The translations under genes and the position numbers were made by a program. Below, one piece after another: positions 41,255-51,338 of a DNA stretch of 64,000 bases; position 1 is the first letter of the stretch; each line of letters begins with the position of its first letter. Below the pieces are notes generated by a model. That model was not told the DNA's origin and made no database searches. It saw nothing but the letters and a program-made list of their open reading frames with translations. This DNA is from Sphaerolaimus hirsutus (lineage: Eukaryota > Nematoda > Chromadorea > Monhysterida > Sphaerolaimidae), in contig OZ038457.1 in assembly GCA_964036195.1 (NCBI GenBank), forward strand, positions 19,495,147 through 19,559,146, written 5' to 3'.

Positions 41255-43338
41255 TCAAACGCCTGTGATACTCTCATCACTCCTGTGGTAGCAGATCGTC
41301 AGCGTCTTCGACGCCGGCATTTTCCCGGCCCTCCTCATGATGCTCGTCCATGGGTTCAACGGCATCCTCCTCAGGCTGGCGGCCTTCCCCATGCCCGGAC
41401 GTCTGGTCTTCTGGGGCCCCTCCTGGTCGACCTGGCCAGTTGGGTAGTTTCTCCGATTCCTCGACGAGCTGCTCGAGGTAGGGCTCGAAACTCGATTTTT
41501 TTCAAACTCAAGTTCGAGTCTCAACCCCAAAATTTTTCCGGTCGAGTTGGCGAGTCGAGTCGGGCGAGTCAGTGAAAAGTCAAGTCGAGTCAGGCAAAAA
41601 TCTCGAGTCTCGAGTCGAGTCGGATGCGTTACTTTTTCACATGAATCTTGCCGAAATTTCAGATACTGGTTCTTCAACCAATGTGTTCACACACTCTAAT
41701 GCCAATGGTTGATTTTAATATCAAGATAAAGCAAAAATATAACTACCGTATTTCCTCGAATTGCCCCCTGGGGGGTTTATTTTTTCAGAGTGGAAATTTT
41801 GAGGGGGGGTATTTCGAGGGGGGGTTATTATTTCGCCAGAAATTTTTATGAAATCCCAGTACTAAATTGTTGTTTGCAACTTACACAAACATCGAAAAAT
41901 GCAACAAAAACTGCCATTTATAACACTCAGTAAACTTATATATGTATGCAAACGGTATATTACTGGTTCTAACATTACATCTTTTTGGGTCAGTGCCAAC
42001 ATTGTGGAATGTATTTGACGTGGTGTGTGTGTTTCATTCCGTAGAATTGTATAGCAACTTGAGTTGAGAAACTTGACTTTAGACATCATTGAATAGATAT
42101 GACAAGCAATTATATATGCTGCATGCGGTGCGGAAATGCGCGCTTGAGCGCAAAATTTTTGAAAAATATGTTCAAAAGTCATATTAAAATTGATATTTTT
42201 GATATGATTCAATGAGAAACCCCGACTCGAAATTTGCTGAAAGTCGGGCAAAAACCTCGAGTCTCGAGTCAGGGCCATATTTTTCCGGTCGAGTCAGTCG
42301 AGTCGAGTCGGCACCCCATTTTACCCTCGAGTCACAAGTCGAGTTGAGTCGAGTCGAGTCGAGTCGAGTCGAGTCGAGTTCGAGCCCTAGCTCGAGGGCT
42401 TGTCGGAGCGTGTCGGTCTCGTCGACGCTCGTCTTCGACGGCTCGTCGGGCTGCCATTGTTCCGTTGCTGCAAGCGGTTTGCTTGGTAACAAGGGGACGT
42501 GGGAGGTTGTGAATGAGGTCGTACATTGTGAAGTGATTGAGTTGAATTGGTCAAATGGTACGGAGGGGGATCTAGATCTTGAACGTGATTTTCTTCCATC
42601 TCTCCGAGCTCTATGTCGGACTGTGAAGGTGTTTGTTTGAGGAAAGTCACGGATCTTTTTAGATCGTTTAACTTTTGATTTGACCAGTTTTTGATTGATG
42701 TTATTGAATTTGTGAAAAGTTTGGGGTATAGAGGAAAATGTCTGGTTTGACGATTGCTGCTCACCTGGGAGCCCTGCGACTCCAGCGAATCTCTTGAGTC
42801 GCTTTTGCAAGGGCTCGCGGTCAGGGATCGCGTCTTCCATTGTGACCTCCGTTGTGACGGGCTCTGTGACTGTGAATCTGGCGTTTGGTGACGAGCCCTG
42901 TGTTTGTGACTTGCAGGGGGGTGCAGGTTTTGTGACCCGGCGCGCACCCGTCTCCATCTCGATTTCTTCGGCGCGCTGGGTACTATAACCGACCGGGGGA
43001 TCCGATCTAGGCTGTACCGACCGTCCTGAAAGCCATTTGAATGGAGAAACTCGCTTGAGGGGTGTGACAAACTTTGAATGTAACTGTGACGAACTTGACG
43101 ATTGTGTGACGGTTTGACTTGACAAAGCGGGTTTGTTGAAGCCGCTTTTCGGTTTCTTCTGGCGGTTACGTCGCCGTCGCTTACCGATTTTTCCTTGCTG
43201 AACAGACGGAAGCCCCTGTTGTTTGGGTCTTTGTCCCTTCTGCCCTTTCTTCAGAAAAAGCCCTTGATGTCTGGCAGCATACCCCTGCCGGTTACGAGCC
43301 GCCACTGCATGTAAACATAACCAATATACCCAATACAA
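41255..43338 (-). CDS. retroelement accessory reading frame(s), interrupted by an insertion
   Basis: Downstream of env two frames stay open together for about 1 kb. One begins overlapping the env 3' end (43338), is Lys/Arg/Ser-rich (KRRRRNRQKK, SRSRSRSPS) and, once the element at 41479-42389 is discounted, runs into an acidic C-terminus that stops near 41275. The other is the env frame itself, reopened after a TGA at 43251-43253, with a PPPY motif at 42558-42569. I cannot tell which is translated; the first has more natural composition. The frames flank the insertion, showing that it came later. Confidence 0.55.
41479..42389. mobile_element. hAT-like MITE with GAGTC arrays inserted in the retroelement
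   Basis: Ends TAGGGCTCGAA and TTCGAGCCCTA; 8-bp duplication GCTCGAGG at 41471-41478 and 42390-42397. Both arms are arrays of CGAGTCGAGTC-type units. The middle includes a single-ended CGTATTTCC piece (about 41743-41890). 911 bp without a coding gene. Confidence 0.9.
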
Positions 43339-45071
43339 GCAATTGTGATAATAATGAGTATGATGTTCACAGCTGTTTGAAGTGGCCCAGTAAGTAACGT
43401 GTCTAATGCAGACGCACCACCTGTGACACTACCGTGAATGATGTGACCCAATTCTTTCCCTACACCTTCAAAATATGCACCAACCCCTTGGCCGATGCCA
43501 GCAATATACGCCTGCACGGCTTTAGGATCGTTGGATTTTGTTGCGATATAATCGACTGAACGTGTGACTTGTTGTTCGAGTCGCTGCAAATTTTGAAAGT
43601 GGTGATGTGCAGCCATGATACTGAATGCAATGTCAGTCATGCTTACACCTGGTGACCCGGAAACATTTAGTGTGAATGGTTTCCACGAGCCAGCCCAAAT
43701 TAATTCGATTGGGAGTTTTGTGACATGCAAATTCGTTGGTCCGTTTTCGTTGGCCCATGAATTATCATTTAATTGATAATATTTGTGATCTTTCATGAGA
43801 CAATGATCTATTGGTGAATGTGTGATTAGATCATTGGTTCCGGGAGCAACGAACATAATATGTGGGTGGTCTGTGACTTTGACCGGCAGAAATTTATAAC
43901 AAGTATTGTTATATTGATGCTGAAAATAAATAATTTCTGCTGTGACAGGTTTACAATCCCAGAACATCAATATATCTCCATGCCATTCAGCATAGAGATT
44001 TTGACGTCCTATCAATGCTCGCAAGCCAAGCGTGGGATTGAATGTGACGATTGCATGAATTATATCCAGCTGGGTTTGACGGATGTGACATAATTGTTGC
44101 CAGATGGATCCAAATTGTTTTCGTTCGAGACGTGCAATTTTGTCGACTTCATATTGTTGACGGGCTGTGAGCAAGTGAAATACACCAACATCCAGATTTG
44201 GTGCGAGCTTGAAATGAAGAGGAGCCTTTTCGGCTTCCGGCTTTTTCAATTTCTTATGTTGATATCGAAGAAATTGAATGAATGCCGAGCCTTGGTCAAA
44301 ATATTTTGTGTCTTTCGGTACGCATTCTGCATTATTTGGAAATTGTTGTGATCTCCATGTGACCGAAAATGCAGCTTGTAATGTTTCCACTACATAACGA
44401 TTTTGTGAATATTGCGCATCAAATTGACCAATCTCTTGGAATGCACACTGTTTATTGAAGGCAGTAGCGTTCCATAAAGAGACGCCATTGTCGCTGTCGT
44501 AGCCGGCTTGTGGGTTGCAATGTGACAAATCTTGAATTTCGGAAACAATTTTCTTTCCGTCAAGACTTGGAACCACACCTTCTTCTATGTGAAAGTTCAT
44601 CACCGTGTTACTCATGTTGTGACAAAAGTAACAATAATCGATGTGACGTGATTTGTTGGTGCTCCACAATGCATGACCGATTTTTATTAAGGGTTCGCCT
44701 TTCCAAGTTTTATTTTGGTAGGCGACCATGCAATCGTAGGTTGTGACTCTGTGATTTCTAATGATCTCTGGTGGCAGCATAGATTTTCTGCCCACCAGAC
44801 TCATATATGTGACTATAGTATGCTCTTGTTGAAAGCATCTATAAATGGGTGTCGTTTGTGGTTGAACACGCAACGTCCATATGGATATCACAATATCCTC
44901 TACGGCGGTAACTTGAGGAAAGTGACATGTTACTTTTTCCGGAAGTTGAATTGCGTGACCAGTGCGTGTTTTATGGCACAGATTGAACGTTTTGTGATAT
45001 TGATCTGTCCATGTGAGCGCGTTAGCTAACTTTGACTGTATTAGCAACGTGAGTGCCATTAAATGTGACAC
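43251..45071 (-). CDS. env: retroelement envelope-like glycoprotein (env)
   Basis: 606-codon ORF placed between the integrase C-terminus and the 3' LTR, as in env-bearing BEL/Pao elements. It starts with a hydrophobic signal-like segment (residues 1-20), has many Cys in the first half, several N-x-S/T sequons, a long helical part, and one transmembrane helix near the C-terminus (about residues 568-592) followed by a short tail. The overall plan is a type I membrane fusion glycoprotein. I did not place it in a known viral glycoprotein family. It ends at a TGA, after which the same frame stays open for more than 280 codons. Confidence 0.75.
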   Translation of the reverse strand: MSHLMALTLLIQSKLANALTWTDQYHKTFNLCHKTRTGHAIQLPEKVTCHFPQVTAVEDIVISIWTLRVQPQTTPIYRCFQQEHTIVTYMSLVGRKSMLPPEIIRNHRVTTYDCMVAYQNKTWKGEPLIKIGHALWSTNKSRHIDYCYFCHNMSNTVMNFHIEEGVVPSLDGKKIVSEIQDLSHCNPQAGYDSDNGVSLWNATAFNKQCAFQEIGQFDAQYSQNRYVVETLQAAFSVTWRSQQFPNNAECVPKDTKYFDQGSAFIQFLRYQHKKLKKPEAEKAPLHFKLAPNLDVGVFHLLTARQQYEVDKIARLERKQFGSIWQQLCHIRQTQLDIIHAIVTFNPTLGLRALIGRQNLYAEWHGDILMFWDCKPVTAEIIYFQHQYNNTCYKFLPVKVTDHPHIMFVAPGTNDLITHSPIDHCLMKDHKYYQLNDNSWANENGPTNLHVTKLPIELIWAGSWKPFTLNVSGSPGVSMTDIAFSIMAAHHHFQNLQRLEQQVTRSVDYIATKSNDPKAVQAYIAGIGQGVGAYFEGVGKELGHIIHGSVTGGASALDTLLTGPLQTAVNIILIIITIACIGYIGYVYMQWRLVTGRGMLPDIKGFF

Positions 45072-45110
45072 GTTTCCCCAGAACGAATATGTGCCAGTGT
45101 AGCGACATGT

Positions 45111-45730
45111 TCAGCGTGGGTTTGTTCGTCTTGCATCTTGTTGTGAAGATTGTGAAGATTGTGATTGTTGATGTGATTGATCGTTTTGTGAATCATCACC
45201 ATTGTCGGGTGGTGGTTGTGATTCATCATCACCTTTGACCTCAGTGTCGATTTTATATTCAACACCGTCCTCTGTGTCGATTTCAAGAGGAACGAGGTTA
45301 GATGGAGATCTACGTGTACGACGGCCGTTACTCGACAATACTGTGACTGCACGTATTTTGCCATCGCTTGACACGTGTATTTCGTGAATGCGGCCCATTT
45401 GCCACATTCCACGTGGTTGTTTATCATCAATGATTAACACCACTTGACCACGTTTGGGAGCTTCGTTGATAGTGCCCTTTTTCAAGCGTTGATTTTTCGC
45501 TCGATCTTTGAGTAGGTCGATATATTGACGCGACCACTCGTACCAGAGCACTTCACGGTTGTGACGAATTTGATCCCAAAGTAGTGTGATGTCATCTCTG
45601 TCCTTTTCAGGCACAGAGTTGAGTGCAATTTCATCAATGCAATTGACATCATTGACTCGTGGGGGTGTGAATGTGTAGGATTTTTCGATTTGTGAGGGTG
45701 TGAGATTGAAAGATCCATCAGTTGGCCCAT
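45111..45730 (-). pseudogene. BEL/Pao integrase C-terminal part (pol 3' end)
   Basis: The main frame, 45614-45111, contains LWDQIRHNREVLWYEWSRQY then PKRGQVVLIID, WQMGRIHEI and RRSPSNLVPLE, the C-terminal domain order of Pao-type integrases. The catalytic core is absent because the copy is cut off near 45745, where other repeat DNA begins. The region 45614-45730 is in a different frame. It leads directly into env. Confidence 0.8.
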
Positions 45731-45739
45731 CCCATTCTT

Positions 45740-45860
45740 CTTTTGACTACAATTGACGGAGATTAAAAATGACTAATTGTGGAAAACTCAAACACGTTCA
45801 AAGCTCATTTATGAGTTTTCGAAATTTCGTGTGAAAACTAGTGTGCGCAGGGCCATTAAT
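45740..45860. repeat. partial CACTAGTTTTC-end MITE between the two retroelement halves
   Basis: Contains TTCAAAGCTCATTTATGAGT and ends GAAAACTAGTGTGCGC, like the right half of the elements at 2118-2283 and 20748-20945. It lies exactly where the minus-strand retroelement breaks off. Confidence 0.45.
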
Positions 45861-45910
45861 TCAAAATTAAATTTGAATAAATATATACCCATGCAACGCT
45901 AGAGACGAAC

Positions 45911-47002
45911 TGTGTAACATTATCGTAAAATGTAAAACTTTAATATTTAAGTTGACGTTCTTATGTTCGCTTTTATATTTTTAGTTAATTCAATTTATCA
46001 ATATTCCATTTCAATTCACATTCCACCTTTTTAACATCTCAATATTCACCATTTAATATCTCAAGCGATCATGTTTACAACGTGCCCTTTACGTTGCTCA
46101 CATATTTAGATCTTAGTCATTGCTCACATTCCGCCACATTTCCTTGACAAGCGGCACGCAAATACAACGACATGTTTATGTTAAGCGGCGGGCCCGCCCC
46201 AAGCGAGGGGCCGGGCCCGTGCGCCATTTCAAATGCTGTCTGGCTTGTCTCACATTTTCACTATCTTGCCAGTTTAGCTCGCTTTTCATCGGAGAAGCGA
46301 GCGGGCAAGAGTTGATATTTCACAATTGGAAATGTTGGGTAAAAATCGGAGATTAGAGCCGACCGATTGGCGCCAAGCCAGTCGCCATCGGTCTGGCCCT
46401 TAAAAGCCGATTTCACAGCTAAATTCGGCAGTGTTTGCAACCTCGTCAACTTCACACGAATCTCTTCCTAGGATCTAAATAAGCGCCGTTGTCACTTTTA
46501 TTAAGTCGCTTATTTTTTGGTGCTAAGTTTTAACCCTTGGTGCTTTAAGTCACCTCAGTGCTTTATTCACATCCGCACTGTTTGAGGTGCTTTGTTCACA
46601 ACCACGCCACTTAATTATTGCCTTTAGTCGTAATTAAGTGCCTACTTTAAATTGCCTTATTTCTCCGGTAATTTGAGCTTCTTTTACGTCTCATTTAAGT
46701 AATTAATTTAGTTGTAAATTAATTCCCTTATTTACGTATATTTTATTTACACTTATTTCTTTGTATTTAATTGTCTAAATAAAAACGTTCAGCAAAACCT
46801 TTTGTAAACAATCTAAATTCACTTCACACTAACTCACGTCAATTCACTTCAACTCAACTAATCACATTTGATAAAATAACGGAACGTCATCTAAGAGACG
46901 ACGCTTCACGTCAAACTTCATACGTTCACATTCGTCCTCTTCCTCGGTTAGGAATAGGAGCTCGTTCACAAGTCAACTCAACAAGTTCCGTATTATTTTA
47001 CA
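45911..47002 (+). repeat. BEL/Pao 5' LTR (plus-strand half)
   Basis: 1092 bp, TGTGTAACAT ... ATTATTTTACA. It is followed immediately by TGGCGCAGCGAGCAGGGTG (47003 onward), a primer-binding-site-like sequence of the TGGCGC type common in BEL/Pao elements, and then by gag. It matches the inverted LTR at 40079-41170 apart from scattered differences. Confidence 0.88.
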
Positions 47003-47021
47003 TGGCGCAGCGAGCAGGGTG
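47003..47021 (+). promoter_or_regulatory. primer-binding-site-like sequence
   Basis: TGGCGCAGCGAGCAGGGTG begins directly after the LTR end, where the tRNA primer anneals in LTR retroelements. I did not identify the tRNA. Confidence 0.6.
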
Positions 47022-47266
47022 ACTAATTAACTAATTGGTCACTCTAATTAAGTCGTCTCGCGCGAAATTTCATTGGAAATTGTTTGTCACAGCACGAGGT
47101 TACGGTAATACGGTTTTGGACGCAAAATCGTTAGTAACGCGTGCGTATTTACTTACGATTTTACAAGTACAAGTCACAAGTAACGAAATATTTATTTTTA
47201 TTATTTTATTTCGTTCACAGCTAGCTACCACTTTGCTAATAAGCAATAAATCGATCGAACTTTGCT

Positions 47267-49741
47267 ATGGCCGAGGAACGCCTACGCGCTCTGCGAGGTG
47301 CATCCGTCGCCTCAGCTATGCCTTCGAGCAACGTAGATGAGTCCGACACAACTCATCCGTTGACTCAGCATAGCCGGGCGTTGACTGGAGTGCGCACCGG
47401 CGTGTTACGATTCACAACTAAACCAATTCCTAAAATCGTCAAAGACGAGTCACAACCCGCCGCCGTAAACTTGCGCGCGGCGGAGGAAGTATTAGAACTA
47501 CTTCAAGCATACGTCTACCAAGCCGAGCTGAAACGCTCAGACCTGTCCACAGCTATGGACAGATTCACATCTATTGTTCAAGATTACATCACAAGCTTGG
47601 ACAGAGACCAAGACGGTGCTGCCGAAGAGGCAAAGAGCGCCAATGCAAAATTGGAATGCGCGCTCTACTCGGGCTCGAACAACGCGACGATGCTCATGGA
47701 CGAGCTGGAATCGAAAATGGCGTCCGCCCAAGCGCAAATCAAATCTGCGGAAAGGTTGATACTTTCCTTGAAAGGTCAGTCCACTGTTGATTTAACTACT
47801 CAACCCCCTTCACAACCACCCTTCAATGTCACCACGGGAAGTAGTTCTCAACCTTCACAACCGGAAACTTTGTTAAAGTTACCTAAAATCGAGCTTGCTA
47901 AATATAACGGCGATCCGTTAGAATGGGCAGCTTGGTGGGAAATTTTTCGAGCTCAAATTCACGACCGAGCTACTTTGTCAAACGGTATGAAATATACGTA
48001 CCTCAAGCTCAGCCTTACCGGTCCAGCAGCAGAACTGCTGGCTGGATTAAAAGGTGATGGTCGCGATTACATCACAGCGGTCACCATGTTAAAATTAAAC
48101 TTTGGTGAAACGCAGAGGGTACAAGCAGCCCTTTGGGATAAATTGTATTCTCTCAAAAAGCCTTCGTCAAGAGGAGACTCCCTCACAAATTTCACACGAA
48201 CCCTTTTGTCAACTCTCAATCAACTAAAAGAAAGGGGTGAAAGTGTCGATTCTGGTGCAGTTTTAAGAATAATTCGTGGTTATCTCCCCGATAATATTGT
48301 TCTTGCCGTCACAGAAGAACACCGGAATTCGATGCGCACCGCAGCAACCGACGACACTGAACTCACAGTCATCAGGTTTGTTGATGCATTAACTACCATT
48401 GCTCGTGCTCGGTTAGATGCGATGAAAACTGAACAGTCAAGTTCACAACCTTCAAATGTTGTTCAGAAATCACAAAATTCATTGTCAAAAAAACCACAAA
48501 GTGGAGGAGGTTGGCAACAGCAAAAGAAAAAGGGAAATAAATCACAAAATACTTTTTCTAAGCAAAAACCTATTCACAACACGGTTGCTTTTGCTGGTAC
48601 AAATGCTAACGTTGGTAAACAACAAGGAAAAAATAAAAATTCCACTCAACCTCCCAGAACTCCCGCGAGCGGAGCGACTAATCAAAAGCAGTTTTCACAA
48701 CCTGCTGCTGATTATCGCAAGCCGAAATTCGAGTGCTTGTTCTGTGGCATTAAAGAGCACTACACCACCGATTGCCCTCAATACGTCACACCGAAAGAGC
48801 GCATCGAACGGTTGCAAGCTTTGGGCGAAGTGTGCACACGATGCACACGCAGAGGTCATCAACCAGCGCAGTGCACTCAAAGATTGAGTTGCTACTATTG
48901 TCGCCAGATCGGTCAGCATCACGGGGCGTTCTGTCCTAACAGACCGGCACCCGGACGGCATCAGGTAAACAATTCACAAAATAAAGCCTTTGTCACAGCA
49001 ACGAGCGCTAATTTTGTCAACGCTCAGGTAATCACAACGGGCGCGGCTTCGTCACAAGCGCCGCCATCGTATCCGCCTTCACACACGGAATCGACGAGCG
49101 CGCGCGTCATCCCCCCGGATGACGACGACTTTCGCTGGGGACAGCGGACGCTGTACCAGATGGACATGGACGGCCCGCTGGACATGGGCGAATGGCCGAA
49201 GCCCGCGAATGAGCTCCAGGCGAGAGCTCAGGAGGAAGCGCGCAAGTATCACAGCGAAAACGAGCTGTGGACGATGCTCCGCGCCGGCCTCATCAAGGAC
49301 GGCATGGACATGGAGACCGTCGAAGCCAAGATCCGCGGCTTCCAGCAAAAACGGTATGAGGTGTACCCACACCTCAACCCAAACCAAATGTCATCGTCGG
49401 TGCCACTTCAACCGAGTCACAGGCCCACGGTGGAGGTACTGAGCGCACAGGCGGGTTACGGTAACCCCAACGCTGCTACCAGGCAACAGGCCGAACAAGA
49501 ATGTGAGTTCGATTTTGCGCCTATTGTTCGTTTGCAAGTGGCCCAGGCTTCGTTAATTAATAAAGATGCTGAACTAAATCGAGTCACAGACCCTTTGTTA
49601 ATATTCTTTGACACTGGATGCGAATATTCATACATCAAAGCATCCGTGGCAAATGAGTATAACTTTGAAAACAAAGGAGACGTTGTTCTTCAAATGACGT
49701 GTTTGCGACAAAAACACCAGTCACAGTCAACACGTTTTTGA
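47267..49741 (+). CDS. gag: BEL/Pao Gag with protease start
   Basis: 824 codons. An N-terminal region with coiled-coil-like composition (residues about 60-165) is followed by the DUF1759-type Gag domain (LPKIELAKYNGDPLEW at about residue 203), a basic Gln/Lys-rich linker, and three zinc-binding motifs (CLFCGIKEHYTTDC, CTRCTRRGHQPAQC, CYYCRQIGQHHGAFC). Near the C-terminus the aspartic-protease motif FFDTGCEYSYI appears, so Gag and protease are one frame. The frame ends shortly after, where a frameshift leads into the next pol fragment. Confidence 0.9.
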   Translation: MAEERLRALRGASVASAMPSSNVDESDTTHPLTQHSRALTGVRTGVLRFTTKPIPKIVKDESQPAAVNLRAAEEVLELLQAYVYQAELKRSDLSTAMDRFTSIVQDYITSLDRDQDGAAEEAKSANAKLECALYSGSNNATMLMDELESKMASAQAQIKSAERLILSLKGQSTVDLTTQPPSQPPFNVTTGSSSQPSQPETLLKLPKIELAKYNGDPLEWAAWWEIFRAQIHDRATLSNGMKYTYLKLSLTGPAAELLAGLKGDGRDYITAVTMLKLNFGETQRVQAALWDKLYSLKKPSSRGDSLTNFTRTLLSTLNQLKERGESVDSGAVLRIIRGYLPDNIVLAVTEEHRNSMRTAATDDTELTVIRFVDALTTIARARLDAMKTEQSSSQPSNVVQKSQNSLSKKPQSGGGWQQQKKKGNKSQNTFSKQKPIHNTVAFAGTNANVGKQQGKNKNSTQPPRTPASGATNQKQFSQPAADYRKPKFECLFCGIKEHYTTDCPQYVTPKERIERLQALGEVCTRCTRRGHQPAQCTQRLSCYYCRQIGQHHGAFCPNRPAPGRHQVNNSQNKAFVTATSANFVNAQVITTGAASSQAPPSYPPSHTESTSARVIPPDDDDFRWGQRTLYQMDMDGPLDMGEWPKPANELQARAQEEARKYHSENELWTMLRAGLIKDGMDMETVEAKIRGFQQKRYEVYPHLNPNQMSSSVPLQPSHRPTVEVLSAQAGYGNPNAATRQQAEQECEFDFAPIVRLQVAQASLINKDAELNRVTDPLLIFFDTGCEYSYIKASVANEYNFENKGDVVLQMTCLRQKHQSQSTRF

Positions 49742-50955
49742 TCGAGGCTGTCATGCCTATTTACAAACACGTCGACAATCAGGGCAATATGTTACAAATT
49801 CCGCTCACATTGCGTGCGGTCGATAATTTGGCAACATATGCATGCCCACCTCCTTTGTCACAAGAAGACAAAACAGTCATTTATGTTGTGTACGGTAAAC
49901 ATGCACAAGAACAATTCGCGGAACCACTCGAATTGACGGAAATGACTGATGAGTTTTGTCACAAACTATGTCAACCAGATGTAGTCATTGGTCAAGACTA
50001 TTATTGGAAGTTCGATATTTGACCAACAGAAGTCGAACTCCCATCTGGACTGATAGTAGTTGAATCAATACTTGGATTGATGCTTGGCAGAAATGCGTCA
50101 TCACAGTCATTTGTCACAACACCTGACATCATGCCACATCAATTCATGGTTTCATGCTGTTCACACGCATCATCAGCTGTTGCTGTTGGTCAAGAGACAT
50201 TATTTCAATTTCACAGTCTCGAGTCAATAGGCATCACAGACGATCCATTGTCACACAATGACGATATAGCAGAACAGTTAATTCTGGAATCAATTACATT
50301 TGATCCAGAAACTGGACGCTATAGCGTAGATTGGCCATTCAAATCAACAATTCACGAATTGCCAACCAACAATGCAGAAGCATTTCGCCGCTTTCTGTCA
50401 CTGTTGAAACGGTTTCGAAAGGATCCCGATTTATTCGCAACATACGCCAAAGTCATCTCCGATCAACTTCACAAGGGTGTCATAGAACCCGTCTATGGTT
50501 CACAAGACGGTTTGCAAGAACACATCTTACCACACCAACCTGTCATCACACCTGGCAGATCGACAACATGTTGAATAGTGTATGATGGTTCTGCAGGCAA
50601 GCCAAGTCTCAACAATTGCTTATTTCGAGGCCCAGTTCTCACACCACTGGCGCTCGGATTATGCTTCGTTTCAGAGCCGGAAAAGTGGTGTTATTAGCAG
50701 ATATTGAGAAAGCATTTTTACAAATTGCTCTTCACCCAAAATCACGCGCTTTCACAAAATTTTATTGCTGCGTGATGACACCATTCCGACTCACGAAGAC
50801 AACATTCAAATGATGCAATTCACAAGGGTGCTATTTGGTCTCACATGCAGTCCATCTATTTTGTCGACTGTTATCAAATATCACCTGGAAACGGAACAAG
50901 CTCACATGCATCCCGCTGATTCACACGAACATCAATGCCAAAATAGAGTGAAATG
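49699..50955 (+). pseudogene. decayed BEL/Pao pol: protease end to reverse transcriptase
   Basis: Homology continues in shifted pieces: 49699-50022 (rest of protease), a TGA at about 50020, 50077-50574 (Pao linker before RT, with PDLFATYAKVISDQL), another stop, then RT blocks around 50616-50813 (ADIEKAFLQIALH) and 50821-50890 (VLFGLTCSPS). Several stops and frame changes make it non-functional. It is cut by the assembly gap at 51037, so RNase H and integrase are not seen on this strand. Confidence 0.85.
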
Positions 50956-51036
50956 AGCGCGGAAATTTGATTTGACTAATGGATGAGAGATGTCGTTTCA
51001 AATCGTCCAGTAAGTCATCCGCCTCTGGTCTTCGAT

Positions 51037-51236
51037 NNNNNNNNNNNNNNNNNNNNNNNNNNNNNNNNNNNNNNNNNNNNNNNNNNNNNNNNNNNNNNNN
51101 NNNNNNNNNNNNNNNNNNNNNNNNNNNNNNNNNNNNNNNNNNNNNNNNNNNNNNNNNNNNNNNNNNNNNNNNNNNNNNNNNNNNNNNNNNNNNNNNNNNN
51201 NNNNNNNNNNNNNNNNNNNNNNNNNNNNNNNNNNNN
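51037..51236. other. assembly gap of 200 N
   Basis: A run of exactly 200 N, the usual size for a gap of unknown length. The retroelement copy runs into it from the left, so repeats probably broke the assembly here. Confidence 0.99.
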
Positions 51237-51338
51237 GAAACAGTGGTTTTCTTATCAAATATGGGTTTTGCATATGTTTTGTCATGTATTGCAAAATTTT
51301 CATTAGTTAACTGGAGGTAGTTCCAAATGGGTGACCAA

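Noticed and set aside
41471..42397. CRISPR-like or regulatory array reading of the CGAGTC repeats
   Set aside because: Repeats are contiguous without spacers, in a eukaryotic genome, and are bounded by transposon ends with a target duplication.
42212..42640. Ser/Arg/Val-rich plus-strand frame over the GAGTC array
   Set aside because: It is produced by the CGAGTC repeat and antisense to the retroelement frames.
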